59,553 bases of DNA, taken from positions 1 through 59,553 of the forward strand of contig CAZVFX010000030.1 of assembly GCA_964626565.1 (NCBI GenBank), read 5' to 3'. The notes beneath the pieces are model-generated. The model was not told the origin of the DNA and searched no databases. It saw only the letters and a list, made by a program, of their open reading frames with translations. This document shows positions 16,729-25,219 of the stretch, piece by piece (the first letter of the stretch is position 1; every line of letters starts with the position of its first letter). The stretch comes from CAZVFX01 sp964626565. Lineage in GTDB: Bacteria > Myxococcota_A > UBA9042 > CAIXZC01. A program made the position numbers and the translations under genes.

Positions 16729-16743
16729 CAAAATCAGATTTTG
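16729..16743. repeat. Perfect inverted repeat upstream of the pyrimidine operon
   Basis: CAAAATC-A-GATTTTG, seven-base arms around a single A, 136 bases before the first operon gene. It could be an operator for an unseen regulator, since no regulator gene lies in the operon, or the end of the preceding transcript. Short AT-rich palindromes also arise by chance. Confidence 0.35.
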
Positions 16744-16819
16744 AGATTGCATAGACGCCCTGTCGTCCCGGTTTTTCCTTGACACGCACGCACGATATCG
16801 CGTACCAAACTAACTTATG

Positions 16820-16848
16820 TTGATAGACAAAAACCTAGGGCATAAACA
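16820..16848 (+). promoter_or_regulatory. Weak candidate promoter for the pyrimidine operon
   Basis: TTGATA (16820-16825), 17 bases, TAAACA (16843-16848), 30 bases before the ATG at 16879. The -10 is poor. A perfect TTGACA at 16779 lacks a good partner at 16-18 bases. The 253-base intergenic region otherwise holds only the inverted repeat at 16729. Confidence 0.3.
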
Positions 16849-16878
16849 AACTCAATTGCATGTTAGGGAGGTGTAAAA

Positions 16879-17796
16879 ATGTCGTCGAAAGTGGTGAAGT
16901 GCGGGCTTATTCAGGCTTCCAATGTGATTGCGCCTACTCTGGATCCGGAGCAGAAGATGGCGCCGGCCGATCAGAAAGCGGAGGTGTACAAGATCCGCGA
17001 TGCGATGATGGACAAGCACATCGACATGATCAATGAGGCGGGCAAGCAGGGCGTCAAGATCATGTGCCTCCAGGAGATTTTTGCGGGGCCGTACTTCTGC
17101 GCTGAAGTCCACCACCGGTGGTATTACCTGGCGGAGCGCATTCCCGACGGCCACACCACCCGCATCATGCAGGAACTGGCCAAGAAATGGGGCATGATCA
17201 TCGTGGTTCCGCTGTACGAAGAAGCGATGACCGGGGTGTACTACAACTCCGCGGTGGTTATCGACGGTGACGGCAAGTACCTGGGCACCTATCGCAAAAA
17301 CCACATCCCCGAAATCCCGCCGGCCTTTACTGAAAAATTCTATTTCAAGCCGGGGAACTTAGGCTACCCTGTGTTCGATACCGACTACGGCAAGATCGGC
17401 GTGTACATCTGTTATGACCGCCACTTCCCGGAAGGCGCCCGGCTACTGGGCCTCAACGGCGCTGACATCATCTTCAACCCGTCAGCCACCATCACCGGCG
17501 TTTCCCAGTACCTGTGGGAGCTGGAGCAGCCGGCGCACGCAGTGGCCAACGGCTATTTCGTCGGCGCAATTAACAGAGTCGGCGTCGAAGAGCCCTTCAA
17601 GTCGGGCAAATTCTACGGCTCGAGCTACTTCTGCAACCCCAAGGGGCAGATCGTGGCCCAGGCCAACGAAGACGACGACGCGATCGTGGTGGCGGACCTG
17701 GACTTCGATGAAGTTCGCCAGATCCGCAACGCGTGGCAGTTTTTCCGCGATCGCCGCCCCGAAACGTACGGGGATATGGTCAAGCTTCTCCCGTAG
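16879..17796 (+). CDS. Beta-ureidopropionase (nitrilase superfamily)
   Basis: 305 residues; GGAGG lies seven bases before the ATG. The carbon-nitrogen hydrolase triad is complete: Glu66 (LQEIFAGPYFC), Lys140 (YRKNHIP) and Cys178 (YICYDRHFPEGAR). The block around Glu66 and YYLAERIPDG, plus the length, resemble beta-ureidopropionase/N-carbamoyl-beta-alanine amidohydrolase rather than generic amidases. Expected reaction: N-carbamoyl-beta-alanine + H2O -> beta-alanine + CO2 + NH3 (or 2-methyl analogue from thymine). The product would feed the aminotransferase of the same operon. It is cytoplasmic, with no signal peptide. First gene of a twelve-gene run. Alternative: N-carbamoyl-D-amino acid or polyamine amidase, less likely beside dihydropyrimidinase. 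Confidence 0.88.
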   Translation: MSSKVVKCGLIQASNVIAPTLDPEQKMAPADQKAEVYKIRDAMMDKHIDMINEAGKQGVKIMCLQEIFAGPYFCAEVHHRWYYLAERIPDGHTTRIMQELAKKWGMIIVVPLYEEAMTGVYYNSAVVIDGDGKYLGTYRKNHIPEIPPAFTEKFYFKPGNLGYPVFDTDYGKIGVYICYDRHFPEGARLLGLNGADIIFNPSATITGVSQYLWELEQPAHAVANGYFVGAINRVGVEEPFKSGKFYGSSYFCNPKGQIVAQANEDDDAIVVADLDFDEVRQIRNAWQFFRDRRPETYGDMVKLLP

Positions 17797-17804
17797 GGAC
17801 GTTT

Positions 17805-17860
17805 GATGGTCGACGGTCGATGGTCGAAGATGTCATCCTGAGCGCAGTCGAAGGATCTCG
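17805..17860. repeat. Intergenic repeat element between beta-ureidopropionase and AOR genes
   Basis: GGTCGA occurs three times in 17808-17827, followed at 17831-17860 by a segment beginning TGTCATCCTGAGC and ending GAAGGATCTCG. I recognise this kind of sequence as a dispersed intergenic repeat seen in many environmental bacterial genomes. A degraded, inverted relative appears near 47560-47590. It fills most of the 78-base gap and stops just short of the AOR ribosome site. Confidence 0.45.
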
Positions 17861-17874
17861 CAGTGAGGGATACG

Positions 17875-19704
17875 ATGGGATTTGGGTATTGGGGTAAGAT
17901 TCTCAAGGTAGATCTTTCGAACCTGACGACCGATGTGGTCGAGGTACCGGAGGCTGACGTCCGGAAGTACTTACTGGGTTCCGGACTGGCTGCGAAACTC
18001 TTGTACTACGACCACGACCCTTCGGTGCCGGCGCTGCACCCTGACAGCCCGCTCATTTTCATGTCCGGGTTGTTTACCGGCGGCATGCTGCCGGGCACCT
18101 CGAAATTGTGCGTTTGCGCCCGGTCGCCGCTCACCGGCATTTGGAACGAGGCGACGGTGGGCGGGCACTGGCCCGCGGAGTTTCGGCGCACCGGTTACGA
18201 CGGCATCGCTTTTGTCGGGAAGGCAGAGCAGAAGACGTACATGTATCTGACCCCCGACGGGGTGGGATTCCGGTCCGCGGATCACCTGTGGGGCCTTGAC
18301 ACTTACGAGTTGGAAAAGGCGATCCGGCAGGAAGTAGATGGGAAAGCCAAGGTCGCTACCATCGGTCCGGCCGGTGAGAACGGTGTCTTGATTTCCAGCA
18401 TCCTGTTCGACCCGCCCATCTCCCGGGTGGCCGCCCGCGCGGGCATCGGCGCGGTGATGGGGTCGAAGAACCTGAAGGCCGTGGTGGTGCTGGGCGACCC
18501 CAAGATGCGGATCCCTGTTGCCCACCCGGAGGAGTTGAAGGCACAAATCAAGGCTGACTCTCCCGATATCCGGAAGAACGCCGCGGGCCTCACCGAGTTC
18601 GGCACGTCGGGCGGAGTGGTTACGGTAGAAGCCTTCGGCGACCTGCCCATCAAGAACTGGCAGTTGGGCGCGTGGAAAGAAGGCGCGATGAAGATCACCG
18701 GGCAGACGATTCAGCCCAAATACCTCGACAAGCACTACTCTTGTTTTGCCTGCCCCATTCGCTGCGGCAAGATCTATCGTCATGACGAGAAGGGCTTGTA
18801 CGGCCACGGCCCCGAGTACGAAACATTGGGCATGCTGGGGTCCAACGTGCTCAACGACTCTGGCGAGCTGGTGATGGAAGCCAACGAGTGGTGCAACCGC
18901 TACGGCATGGACACCATCTCCGCCGGCAGCGTAGTCGGCTTCGCCATCGAGTGTTTTGAAAAAGGGATTTTAACCCAGAAAGAGACTGGCGGCCTCAAAC
19001 TCGAATGGAACGGTGAGTCCATGCTGGCCCTGATCCACATGCTCGGCCGTGGTGAACACATAGGCCGTACATTGGGGAAAGGGGTGAAAAAAGCCGCGGA
19101 AGAACTGGGGAAGGGGTCGGAGGAATTTGCGGTGCATACGAAGGGGCTGGAGTACCCGGCTCACGACCCGAGAGGGCATGTGAGCATGGCGTTGAACTAC
19201 GCCACTGCGGTGCGTGGCGCCTGCCACCTGGAAGCGCTCACTTACTTCATCGACCGCGGCGTCCCGGCGCCCGACCTGGGTTACAACGAACCCACCGACC
19301 CACACACCTCCGGCGACAAGCCGCCCATGGTGGTGAAGCTCCAGGATTATTTGAGCGTGTTCAACCCGCTGGGCATGTGCAAATTCCTCTTCCTGGCCCG
19401 AGTGGGGCCGAAGAAGATCGCCCGGTGGCTGGAGTTGTTCTGCGGCTGGGACGCCGATATGGACGAGGTGATGACCACGGGCGAACGCCTGTTCAACCTC
19501 AAGAGGATGTACAGCGTCCGGTTGGGTATCAGCCGCAAAGACGACGTGCTGCCGCCCAGGCTTTTTTCCGGCGCAAAACCTGATGGTTCTGCCAAGGGTG
19601 TACTTGCCGACATAGGAAACATGTTGCACGCATATTACGGGCTGAGGGGTTGGACCCCGGAAGGGATCCCTGCGGCCGAAAAACTAAAGGAATTGGACAT
19701 ATGA
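17875..19704 (+). CDS. aor: Aldehyde:ferredoxin oxidoreductase (tungsten/molybdenum pterin)
   Basis: 609 residues, close to the family length of about 605. ATG 17875 (MGFGYWGKILKVDLS) is preferred over GTG 17863, having GAGGG upstream. The [4Fe-4S] ligands are present as Cys290, Cys293 and Cys297 (SCFACPIRC) and the distal Cys502 (NPLGMCKF). Typical N-domain blocks (GSGLAAKLLYY, LFTGGMLPGTSKLCVCARSP, GGHWPAEFRRTGYDGIAF) and C-domain blocks (GPEYETLGMLGSN) are seen. The family oxidises aldehydes to acids, reducing ferredoxin, with a bis-pterin W or Mo cofactor. In this operon the obvious aldehyde is malonate semialdehyde (or methylmalonate semialdehyde) from the aminotransferase; this is inference. 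Its stop overlaps the next start (ATGA). No dedicated ferredoxin gene is adjacent. Confidence 0.9.
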   Translation: MGFGYWGKILKVDLSNLTTDVVEVPEADVRKYLLGSGLAAKLLYYDHDPSVPALHPDSPLIFMSGLFTGGMLPGTSKLCVCARSPLTGIWNEATVGGHWPAEFRRTGYDGIAFVGKAEQKTYMYLTPDGVGFRSADHLWGLDTYELEKAIRQEVDGKAKVATIGPAGENGVLISSILFDPPISRVAARAGIGAVMGSKNLKAVVVLGDPKMRIPVAHPEELKAQIKADSPDIRKNAAGLTEFGTSGGVVTVEAFGDLPIKNWQLGAWKEGAMKITGQTIQPKYLDKHYSCFACPIRCGKIYRHDEKGLYGHGPEYETLGMLGSNVLNDSGELVMEANEWCNRYGMDTISAGSVVGFAIECFEKGILTQKETGGLKLEWNGESMLALIHMLGRGEHIGRTLGKGVKKAAEELGKGSEEFAVHTKGLEYPAHDPRGHVSMALNYATAVRGACHLEALTYFIDRGVPAPDLGYNEPTDPHTSGDKPPMVVKLQDYLSVFNPLGMCKFLFLARVGPKKIARWLELFCGWDADMDEVMTTGERLFNLKRMYSVRLGISRKDDVLPPRLFSGAKPDGSAKGVLADIGNMLHAYYGLRGWTPEGIPAAEKLKELDI

Positions 19705-20399
19705 ACAAGACAGTAGCATCGGTGCACGAGGCTATCGCCGACGTGCAGGACGGCGCGACCATCATGTTCGGGGGCTTCGGCTTGTGCGGCATCCCCGAAA
19801 ACATGATCCGCGCCCTGGCTGAGAAAGGGGTGAAGGACCTGACCGTGGTCAGCAACAACGCCGGGTCCATCGATTTGAAGAGCGGGGGTGCCTACGGCAT
19901 TGCGCTGCTGTTCGAAAACCGGCAGGTGCGGAAGTTTATCGGTTCTTTCCCCGGGCCGGTGGCCAAGCTTGACTACTTCCTGAAGCCTTTTCAGTCGGGC
20001 GAATTGGAGTTGGAGATCACGCCCCAGGGGACGCTCAACGAGCGGATTCGCTGCGCGATGGCGGGCCTGGGCGGCGTGCTCACTCCGGTGGGAGTCGGAA
20101 CGGTCCTGGCAAAAGGCAAAGAGGTGGTAGTGGTGGAGGGTAAAGAGTTTCTGCTGGAGACCCCCATCAAGGCGGATTTCTCCTTCATCAAGGGTTATCA
20201 GGGAGACCCGCTCGGCAACGTCATCTACCGATACACCACCCGCAACTACAACGAGGTGATGGCCGGTGCAGCCGCGGTCACCATCGCCGAGGTTGAAGAA
20301 CTGGTGGAACCGGGCAAGTTCCACCCCGACTTCATTCATACGCCCGGCGTGCTGGTGAAGCGCATCTTCCAGGGCGAGCAATACGAGAAGAGGGCGTAA
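19701..20399 (+). CDS. 3-oxoacid-type CoA-transferase, subunit A
   Basis: 232 residues beginning MNKTVASVHEA; ATG 19701 shares ATGA with the AOR stop, implying translational coupling. FGGFGLCGIPENMIRAL is the characteristic subunit A block of the SCOT/AtoD family, followed by VSNNAG and GSFPGP. It pairs with the B subunit gene 52 bases downstream. The family moves CoA between acyl-CoA and a free acid (acetoacetate, butyrate, 3-oxoadipate). Here the acceptor could be malonate made by AOR, or malonate semialdehyde itself as a 3-oxoacid; the sequence does not decide. Cytoplasmic. Confidence 0.88.
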   Translation: MNKTVASVHEAIADVQDGATIMFGGFGLCGIPENMIRALAEKGVKDLTVVSNNAGSIDLKSGGAYGIALLFENRQVRKFIGSFPGPVAKLDYFLKPFQSGELELEITPQGTLNERIRCAMAGLGGVLTPVGVGTVLAKGKEVVVVEGKEFLLETPIKADFSFIKGYQGDPLGNVIYRYTTRNYNEVMAGAAAVTIAEVEELVEPGKFHPDFIHTPGVLVKRIFQGEQYEKRA

Positions 20400-20405
20400 T
20401 ACGAC

Positions 20406-20441
20406 AGGGTCCAGGGTCCGGGGTCAGGGTCCAGGGTCCAG
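20406..20441. repeat. GGGTCC-type direct repeat between CoA-transferase genes
   Basis: The word GGGTCCAG or a close variant is repeated four times in 36 bases directly before the GAGGAGAAG ribosome site of subunit B. It resembles simple intergenic repeats common in deltaproteobacteria-like genomes. It separates two genes whose products should be made in equal amounts, so it might affect coupling, but nothing in the sequence proves this. Confidence 0.6.
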
Positions 20442-20451
20442 AGGAGAAGAC

Positions 20452-21114
20452 ATGAAACAACCACTGAACAAAATGCAATTGGCGGCCCGGGCCGCCCAAG
20501 AAATCGATGACGGGATGTACGTCAACCTGGGCATCGGTATACCCAACCTGATCCCGGAGTTCCTGGGTGACAAAGATGTGATCATCCACTCGGAGAACGG
20601 GTTGTTGGGCATGGGGCCCATGGCCACGGAAGAAGAGCGGGACCCGGACCTGGTCAACGCGGCCAAGCAGCCGGTGGTTTGCCTTCCCGGCAGCGCCACC
20701 TGCTCCCAGTCCGACTCCTTCGCCATCATTCGGGGCGGGCACCTGGACATGACGGTGTTGGGCGCATTCCAGGTGGCGAAGAACGGCGACATCGCCAACT
20801 GGATGGTTCCCGGAGGGGGAAGGGTGCCTGGAGTTGGCGGCGCCATGGACCTGGTTACCGGTACCAAGCGGGTGATGGTCACCATGACCCACACGGCCCG
20901 GGGCGGGGCGGCCAAAATCCTCGACGAGTGCACTTTCCCGCTTACCGGCAAGGAGTGTGTGAGCGTCATCGTCACTGACCTGGCCGTCATTCGGGTCACC
21001 GATGACGGTTTGGTGCTGGAAGAGGTCGCGCCCGGCTACACGGCAGAAGACATTCAGGCTGTCACCGAAGCAAAGCTTATCGTGTCCGAGAGTCTCAAGG
21101 AAATGGAGGTATAG
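20452..21114 (+). CDS. 3-oxoacid-type CoA-transferase, subunit B
   Basis: 220 residues; GAGGAGAAGAC precedes the ATG. The catalytic glutamate that forms the glutamyl-CoA thioester in this family is visible as Glu48 in HSENGLLGMG. Other family blocks are VNLGIGIPNLIPEF, GGHLDMTVLGAFQV and the glycine-rich WMVPGGGRVPGVGGAMDL. Together with subunit A it forms the complete transferase. Its stop is one base before the dihydropyrimidinase ATG, so it is firmly part of the pyrimidine operon, which is unusual for this enzyme class and points to an acid product that is exported to CoA metabolism. Confidence 0.9.
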   Translation: MKQPLNKMQLAARAAQEIDDGMYVNLGIGIPNLIPEFLGDKDVIIHSENGLLGMGPMATEEERDPDLVNAAKQPVVCLPGSATCSQSDSFAIIRGGHLDMTVLGAFQVAKNGDIANWMVPGGGRVPGVGGAMDLVTGTKRVMVTMTHTARGGAAKILDECTFPLTGKECVSVIVTDLAVIRVTDDGLVLEEVAPGYTAEDIQAVTEAKLIVSESLKEMEV

Positions 21115-21115
21115 A

Positions 21116-22495
21116 ATGGATACCGTAATCAGGAATGGGACCGTTGTCACCGCCACCGACATATTTGAAGCCGACGTCGGGATCGCGGACGGAAAGATCG
21201 TCCAGATCGCCTCTGACATCGAGTTGGGGGGAGGTGAAAAGATCGTTGATGCGGGAGGAAAGTACGTCATGCCGGGAGGCATCGACGTACACGTTCATTT
21301 GCAGCTTCCGTTTTGCGGCACGGTGAGTGCCGACGACTTTGAGAACGGCACCAAGGCGGGCGCGTGCGGCGGGCTGACCACCCTCATCGACTACGCCATC
21401 CAGAGCAAGGGCAATAAGATCATGGATGCGGTGAATTCCCGTCGCGCCGAGGCTGACCCGAAGGTATGCATCGACTATTCGCTTCATGGCGGCATCACCG
21501 ACTGGGAGACGGCCAAGGACGAAATGGACAGCGTGGTGGAGTACGGCATTCCCACCTTCAAGATGTTCATGGTGTACAAGAGTGAGGGGTGGATGTCCGA
21601 CGACGGTATGCTGCTCGAGGCGCTCACCGCCACCGCGCGCAACGGCGGCCGCATCCTGGTGCACGCGGAGAACGACGACGCGATCCAGATGTTGCTGAGA
21701 AAATACGGGCCGCAGTACAAGGAGTTGGGCGCTTACGGTCACGCGGTGACCCGGCCCAACTTCACCGAATCAGAAGCGATCGGAAGGGCTGCTTTGTGGG
21801 CCGACGTTACCGGCGGGCGTCTGTACGTTGTGCACATGTCTACGGGCGAAGGAGCGGACGAGGTAAAGGCGGCCCGGGAGCGCGGCGCCAACGTCTATTC
21901 CGAGACCTGTCCTCAGTACCTGTTGCTGGACGACGAGATGTTCAAAGAAGAGAACGGCCACCTGTATGCCACCTGCCCGCAGTTGAGGGCCCCCAAAGAC
22001 CAGCAGCGGTTGTGGAAGGGGTTGAAGGAGGACACGGTGCAGGTTATCGGCACCGATACGTGCACTTTCGACACCAAGCAAAAGGCGATGTGGGAAGGTG
22101 ATTTCAGAAGGATTCCCTACGGCATGCCGGGGGTGGAGACCATGCTGCCGCTCATGTACACCTTTGGCGTGGGCGCGGGCCGCATGTCGCTGAACCGGTT
22201 CGTGCAGTTGTGTTCGACCAACCCGGCCAAGCTGTTCGGCCTCTATCCCCGGAAGGGCAGCATAGCCGTCGGTGGAGACGCCGACATCGTAGTTTGGGAT
22301 CCGGAAAAACAGGTAGAGCTGGACTGGCAGAATATGCAGACAAACTGCGACTGGTCTCCCTTCCAGGGGTACAAACTGAAAGGGTATCCGGCAGTTACGC
22401 TATCCAGGGGCAAGATTGTCGCTGTTGATGGTAAATTTGTAGGTGAAGTGGGGCACGGGAACTTCGTTCCCAGAAAGCCGTGGGGCGACTTGTAG
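21116..22495 (+). CDS. hydA: Dihydropyrimidinase (hydantoinase)
   Basis: 459 residues. ATG 21116 has GGAGG five bases upstream, inside the previous gene's end. All binuclear metal ligands of the cyclic amidohydrolases are present: His59 and His61 (DVHVHL), carboxylated Lys149 (PTFKMFMVY), His183 (LVHAEN), His240 (VVHMST) and Asp314 (IGTDTC). It opens 5,6-dihydrouracil or dihydrothymine to the N-carbamoyl-beta-amino acid. It stands between the CoA-transferase and aminotransferase genes, with PreTA downstream providing substrate and beta-ureidopropionase upstream taking the product. D-hydantoinase activity is a common side activity of this family. Confidence 0.93.
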   Translation: MDTVIRNGTVVTATDIFEADVGIADGKIVQIASDIELGGGEKIVDAGGKYVMPGGIDVHVHLQLPFCGTVSADDFENGTKAGACGGLTTLIDYAIQSKGNKIMDAVNSRRAEADPKVCIDYSLHGGITDWETAKDEMDSVVEYGIPTFKMFMVYKSEGWMSDDGMLLEALTATARNGGRILVHAENDDAIQMLLRKYGPQYKELGAYGHAVTRPNFTESEAIGRAALWADVTGGRLYVVHMSTGEGADEVKAARERGANVYSETCPQYLLLDDEMFKEENGHLYATCPQLRAPKDQQRLWKGLKEDTVQVIGTDTCTFDTKQKAMWEGDFRRIPYGMPGVETMLPLMYTFGVGAGRMSLNRFVQLCSTNPAKLFGLYPRKGSIAVGGDADIVVWDPEKQVELDWQNMQTNCDWSPFQGYKLKGYPAVTLSRGKIVAVDGKFVGEVGHGNFVPRKPWGDL

Positions 22496-22548
22496 AAACA
22501 CAACAGCATCCCAAACGTGAGCGCCGGGCCTATTTGGAGGAACTCAAA

Positions 22549-23871
22549 ATGAACATTCAACAAATTCGGGATTGGGACAATGAACATGTAGTCTATCCTT
22601 GGACGGTGCAGTCCGCGGGAAACCGACCGATCATCGAGCGGGCGGACGGCATCTACATGTACAATGCTGAAGGCAAGAAGATCATCGACTTCTGCGCGGG
22701 TCTGTTGTGCGTGAACATCGGGCACAACAACCGGCACGTGCTGAACGCGATGAACGAGCAGATGAACAAGCTCACTTATACACCGCCCATCTTCGCCACT
22801 GAGCCGAAATCGAAGCTGGCGAAGATGATCTCCGAGGTCACACCCGGCGATCTGAATCACGTGTTCTTCTGCAACGCCGGCGCCGAGGCCATCGAGAACG
22901 CGATCAAAGTGGTGCGCTGGGTCACGGGACGCAACAAGATCTACTCCGCGTGGCGAGGCTACCACGGCGCGACTGCGGGAGCCATTTCGCTCACCGGCGA
23001 CCCGCGTCGCTGGGCTGCAGAGCCGGGCATACCGGGGGTCGGGAAGTTCTTTGGGCCGTACTGCTACCGCTGCCCGTTCGGTTACGACAGCGAGGAAACC
23101 TGCAATCGTCAGTGTCTGGAGACGCTGAAGACCCAGGTCATGCTGGACGGTGCCCAGACCATCGCGGGGATTTTCATCGAGCCCATCGTGGGCACCAACG
23201 GCATCATCCCACCGCCACAGTGGTTTGTGGAGGGATTGCGCCAGTTGTGCGACGAAAACGGCATTCTCCTGGTTTGCGACGAAGTGATGGCGGGCTGGGG
23301 AAGGTCGGGGAAATGGTTCGGCATCGACCACTACGACGTGGTTCCGGACATCATGGTCACTGCCAAGGGGATAACCTCGGGTTACATCCAGTTGGGCGCC
23401 ATGATCTGGAGCAAGAAGATCTGGGACCATTTCTGCGAGAAACCTTTCGTGGGCGGGCTTACGTATGCGGGCCACGCGCTGGCGTGCGCCGCGGGTGTCG
23501 CCAACGTCGAGGTCTATCGGGAGGAAAACCTGGTGGAGAAATCCGCGGCCAACGGGGAATACCTTGGGAGCAAGCTGCGGGAATTGGGTGAAAAACATCC
23601 TTCGGTGGGAGACGTTCGATACAAGGGGCTTTGGGCTTGCGTGGAGCTGACCTCTGACAAAAAGACCAGGGCGCCCCTGGCCGGCTTTGCCGATTCCCGG
23701 CAGAACGTGAACAAGGCTCTCATGGGCCGGCTGATGGAGCTGGGCCTGTTCACCTTTGCCAAATGGGACTTTATCTTCATCGCTCCGCCTCTGACGATCA
23801 CCCGTGAGCAGATAGACGATGCGGTAGCGATTCTGGATGAGGGTCTCGAATTGACTGATGGGATGATCTAG
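22549..23871 (+). CDS. Class III aminotransferase, probably beta-alanine transaminase
   Basis: 440 residues, starting MNIQQIRDWDNEHVVYPW after GGAGG. Fold-type I PLP features of class III (omega) aminotransferases are seen: FCNAGAEAIENAIK, the YHGATAGAISLTGD block, LLVCDEVMAGWGRSG with the pyridine-nitrogen Asp, and Schiff-base Lys273 in VTAKGITSGY. In context it should convert beta-alanine to malonate semialdehyde (and 3-aminoisobutyrate to methylmalonate semialdehyde), with pyruvate or 2-oxoglutarate as acceptor. Taurine:pyruvate aminotransferases are close relatives, so substrate assignment rests on the operon. Followed after 44 bases, including a duplicated segment, by preT. Confidence 0.88.
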   Translation: MNIQQIRDWDNEHVVYPWTVQSAGNRPIIERADGIYMYNAEGKKIIDFCAGLLCVNIGHNNRHVLNAMNEQMNKLTYTPPIFATEPKSKLAKMISEVTPGDLNHVFFCNAGAEAIENAIKVVRWVTGRNKIYSAWRGYHGATAGAISLTGDPRRWAAEPGIPGVGKFFGPYCYRCPFGYDSEETCNRQCLETLKTQVMLDGAQTIAGIFIEPIVGTNGIIPPPQWFVEGLRQLCDENGILLVCDEVMAGWGRSGKWFGIDHYDVVPDIMVTAKGITSGYIQLGAMIWSKKIWDHFCEKPFVGGLTYAGHALACAAGVANVEVYREENLVEKSAANGEYLGSKLRELGEKHPSVGDVRYKGLWACVELTSDKKTRAPLAGFADSRQNVNKALMGRLMELGLFTFAKWDFIFIAPPLTITREQIDDAVAILDEGLELTDGMI

Positions 23872-23911
23872 GCGGTAGCAACGGAGAGGCTGTAGGCGGT
23901 AGCAATGGAGG
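23872..23911. repeat. 24-base tandem duplication in the gap before preT
   Basis: GCGGTAGCAA begins at 23872 and again at 23896, each followed by a GGAG stretch. The second copy supplies the working ribosome site (GGAGGAAGG) of preT. It looks like a recent duplication of the stop/ribosome-site region. Confidence 0.6.
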
Positions 23912-23915
23912 AAGG

Positions 23916-25217
23916 ATGAAACCAGGATACACATACGACCAGGCGATGACGGAGGCGAATCGGTGCCTCCTTTGTCATGAGCCGCCCTGCAGCGTTGGCT
24001 GCCCGGCCAATACCGATCCCGGAAAATTCATCCGGCAGATGCGGTTCTTGAACCTGAAGGGGGCAATTGCCACGGTCAAACGCAACAATGCGCTGGGCGG
24101 GGCGTGTGGGATCTTGTGCCCCACCTGCTCGTTGTGTCAGGGCGGGTGCACCGCGGCGGGGCTCGACCGCCCCATCAACATCGGCGGGCTGCAGCGCTTC
24201 CTCGTGGAGTACGCCTGGGAGATCGACTTCAACCCGCTGGAGGCGGCCGAGTCCAACGGGATCAAGGTGGCTATCGTAGGCGCCGGGCCGGCGGGGCTGT
24301 CGTGTGCATCGGAGTTGGCCCAGGCCGGTTTTAACCCGACAGTATTTGAAGCGTTGGACAGGCCGGGAGGCATATTGCAGCACGTCCTTCCCGACCACCG
24401 CATGTCCGTCGATTTTCTCGACCGTGAGATCAAGGACCTCACCGATCTGGGCGTCGCTATCGAGTCCGGAAGGGCGGTAGAGACCGCCGAGGATGTGGAC
24501 GCCCTGTTCGCCGAAGGGTTCAAGGCTGTCTACCTCGCCACCGGTGCGTGGGCTTCGGTGAGCCTGGGAATTCCGGGGAGTGATTCCGGAGACGTCTACG
24601 ACGGCATCGACTTCCTCCGCCGGGCCAAGGCCGACGCGGCGGGCATTTCGTCACTCTTGTCGGGAAAGCAGGTCGCGGTGGTAGGAGGCGGGGACACCGC
24701 CATGGACGTGGCCGTCTCTGCGGTCAAGGCCGGAGCCGGAGACGTATACATCCTCTACCGGCGCTCCTTCCAGCAGATGCCGGGAGACGAGGAGGAAAAA
24801 CTGGACGCAATTCGGGAAGGGGTCCATTTCGTTATCCTGACCCAACCGGTCGAATACCTGTTGGAAGACGGAAGTGTGACGGGAGTGAAAGCTGTGCGCA
24901 ACAAGCTGGGCGAGCCCGACTCTTCAGGGCGCCGCCGGCCGGTGGCGATTCCCGGTTCCGAGCATGTAATCGCTGCGGACCTGGTAGTGGAAGCCATCGG
25001 GCTGAAGCCTCGGGACAACATCCGCCGAATCAAGGGGCTCGAGATTGACAAGGGCAACCGGATTGTGGTGGTGGGGGAAGGTGGCAAGACGACTGTCGAA
25101 AAGGTATATGCCGGCGGGGACGCGGTAAGGGGAGCGGCCCTTATCTCCAACGCTATTTGCGACGGGCGAAGCGCCGCGGCAGCTATCATCAAATCGTTGA
25201 CCGAAGGGGAGGTGTAG
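23916..25217 (+). CDS. preT: Dihydropyrimidine dehydrogenase, FAD/NAD(P) subunit PreT
   Basis: 433 residues, similar in layout to the small subunit of glutamate synthase and E. coli PreT. N-terminal Cys clusters for two [4Fe-4S] centres: Cys17, 20, 25, 29 (CLLCHEPPCSVGCP) and Cys64, 68, 71, 74, 78 (CGILCPTCSLCQGGC). FAD site GAGPAG at 122-127, then a pyridine-nucleotide site GGGDTAMD at 257-264. It passes electrons from NAD(P)H to PreA; in the other direction it could release electrons. The preA start follows the stop by two bases, and the ribosome site (GGGGAGG) lies within preT. Confidence 0.9.
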   Translation: MKPGYTYDQAMTEANRCLLCHEPPCSVGCPANTDPGKFIRQMRFLNLKGAIATVKRNNALGGACGILCPTCSLCQGGCTAAGLDRPINIGGLQRFLVEYAWEIDFNPLEAAESNGIKVAIVGAGPAGLSCASELAQAGFNPTVFEALDRPGGILQHVLPDHRMSVDFLDREIKDLTDLGVAIESGRAVETAEDVDALFAEGFKAVYLATGAWASVSLGIPGSDSGDVYDGIDFLRRAKADAAGISSLLSGKQVAVVGGGDTAMDVAVSAVKAGAGDVYILYRRSFQQMPGDEEEKLDAIREGVHFVILTQPVEYLLEDGSVTGVKAVRNKLGEPDSSGRRRPVAIPGSEHVIAADLVVEAIGLKPRDNIRRIKGLEIDKGNRIVVVGEGGKTTVEKVYAGGDAVRGAALISNAICDGRSAAAAIIKSLTEGEV

Positions 25218-25219
25218 AT

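Noticed and set aside
17863..17874. GTG start four codons upstream for AOR
   Set aside because: It adds four residues outside the family start, and the GAGGG ribosome site is placed for ATG 17875.
22549..23871. Taurine:pyruvate aminotransferase and a taurine pathway
   Set aside because: The sequence class allows it, but no sulfoacetaldehyde-processing gene is present, whereas all beta-alanine-forming enzymes are in the same operon.
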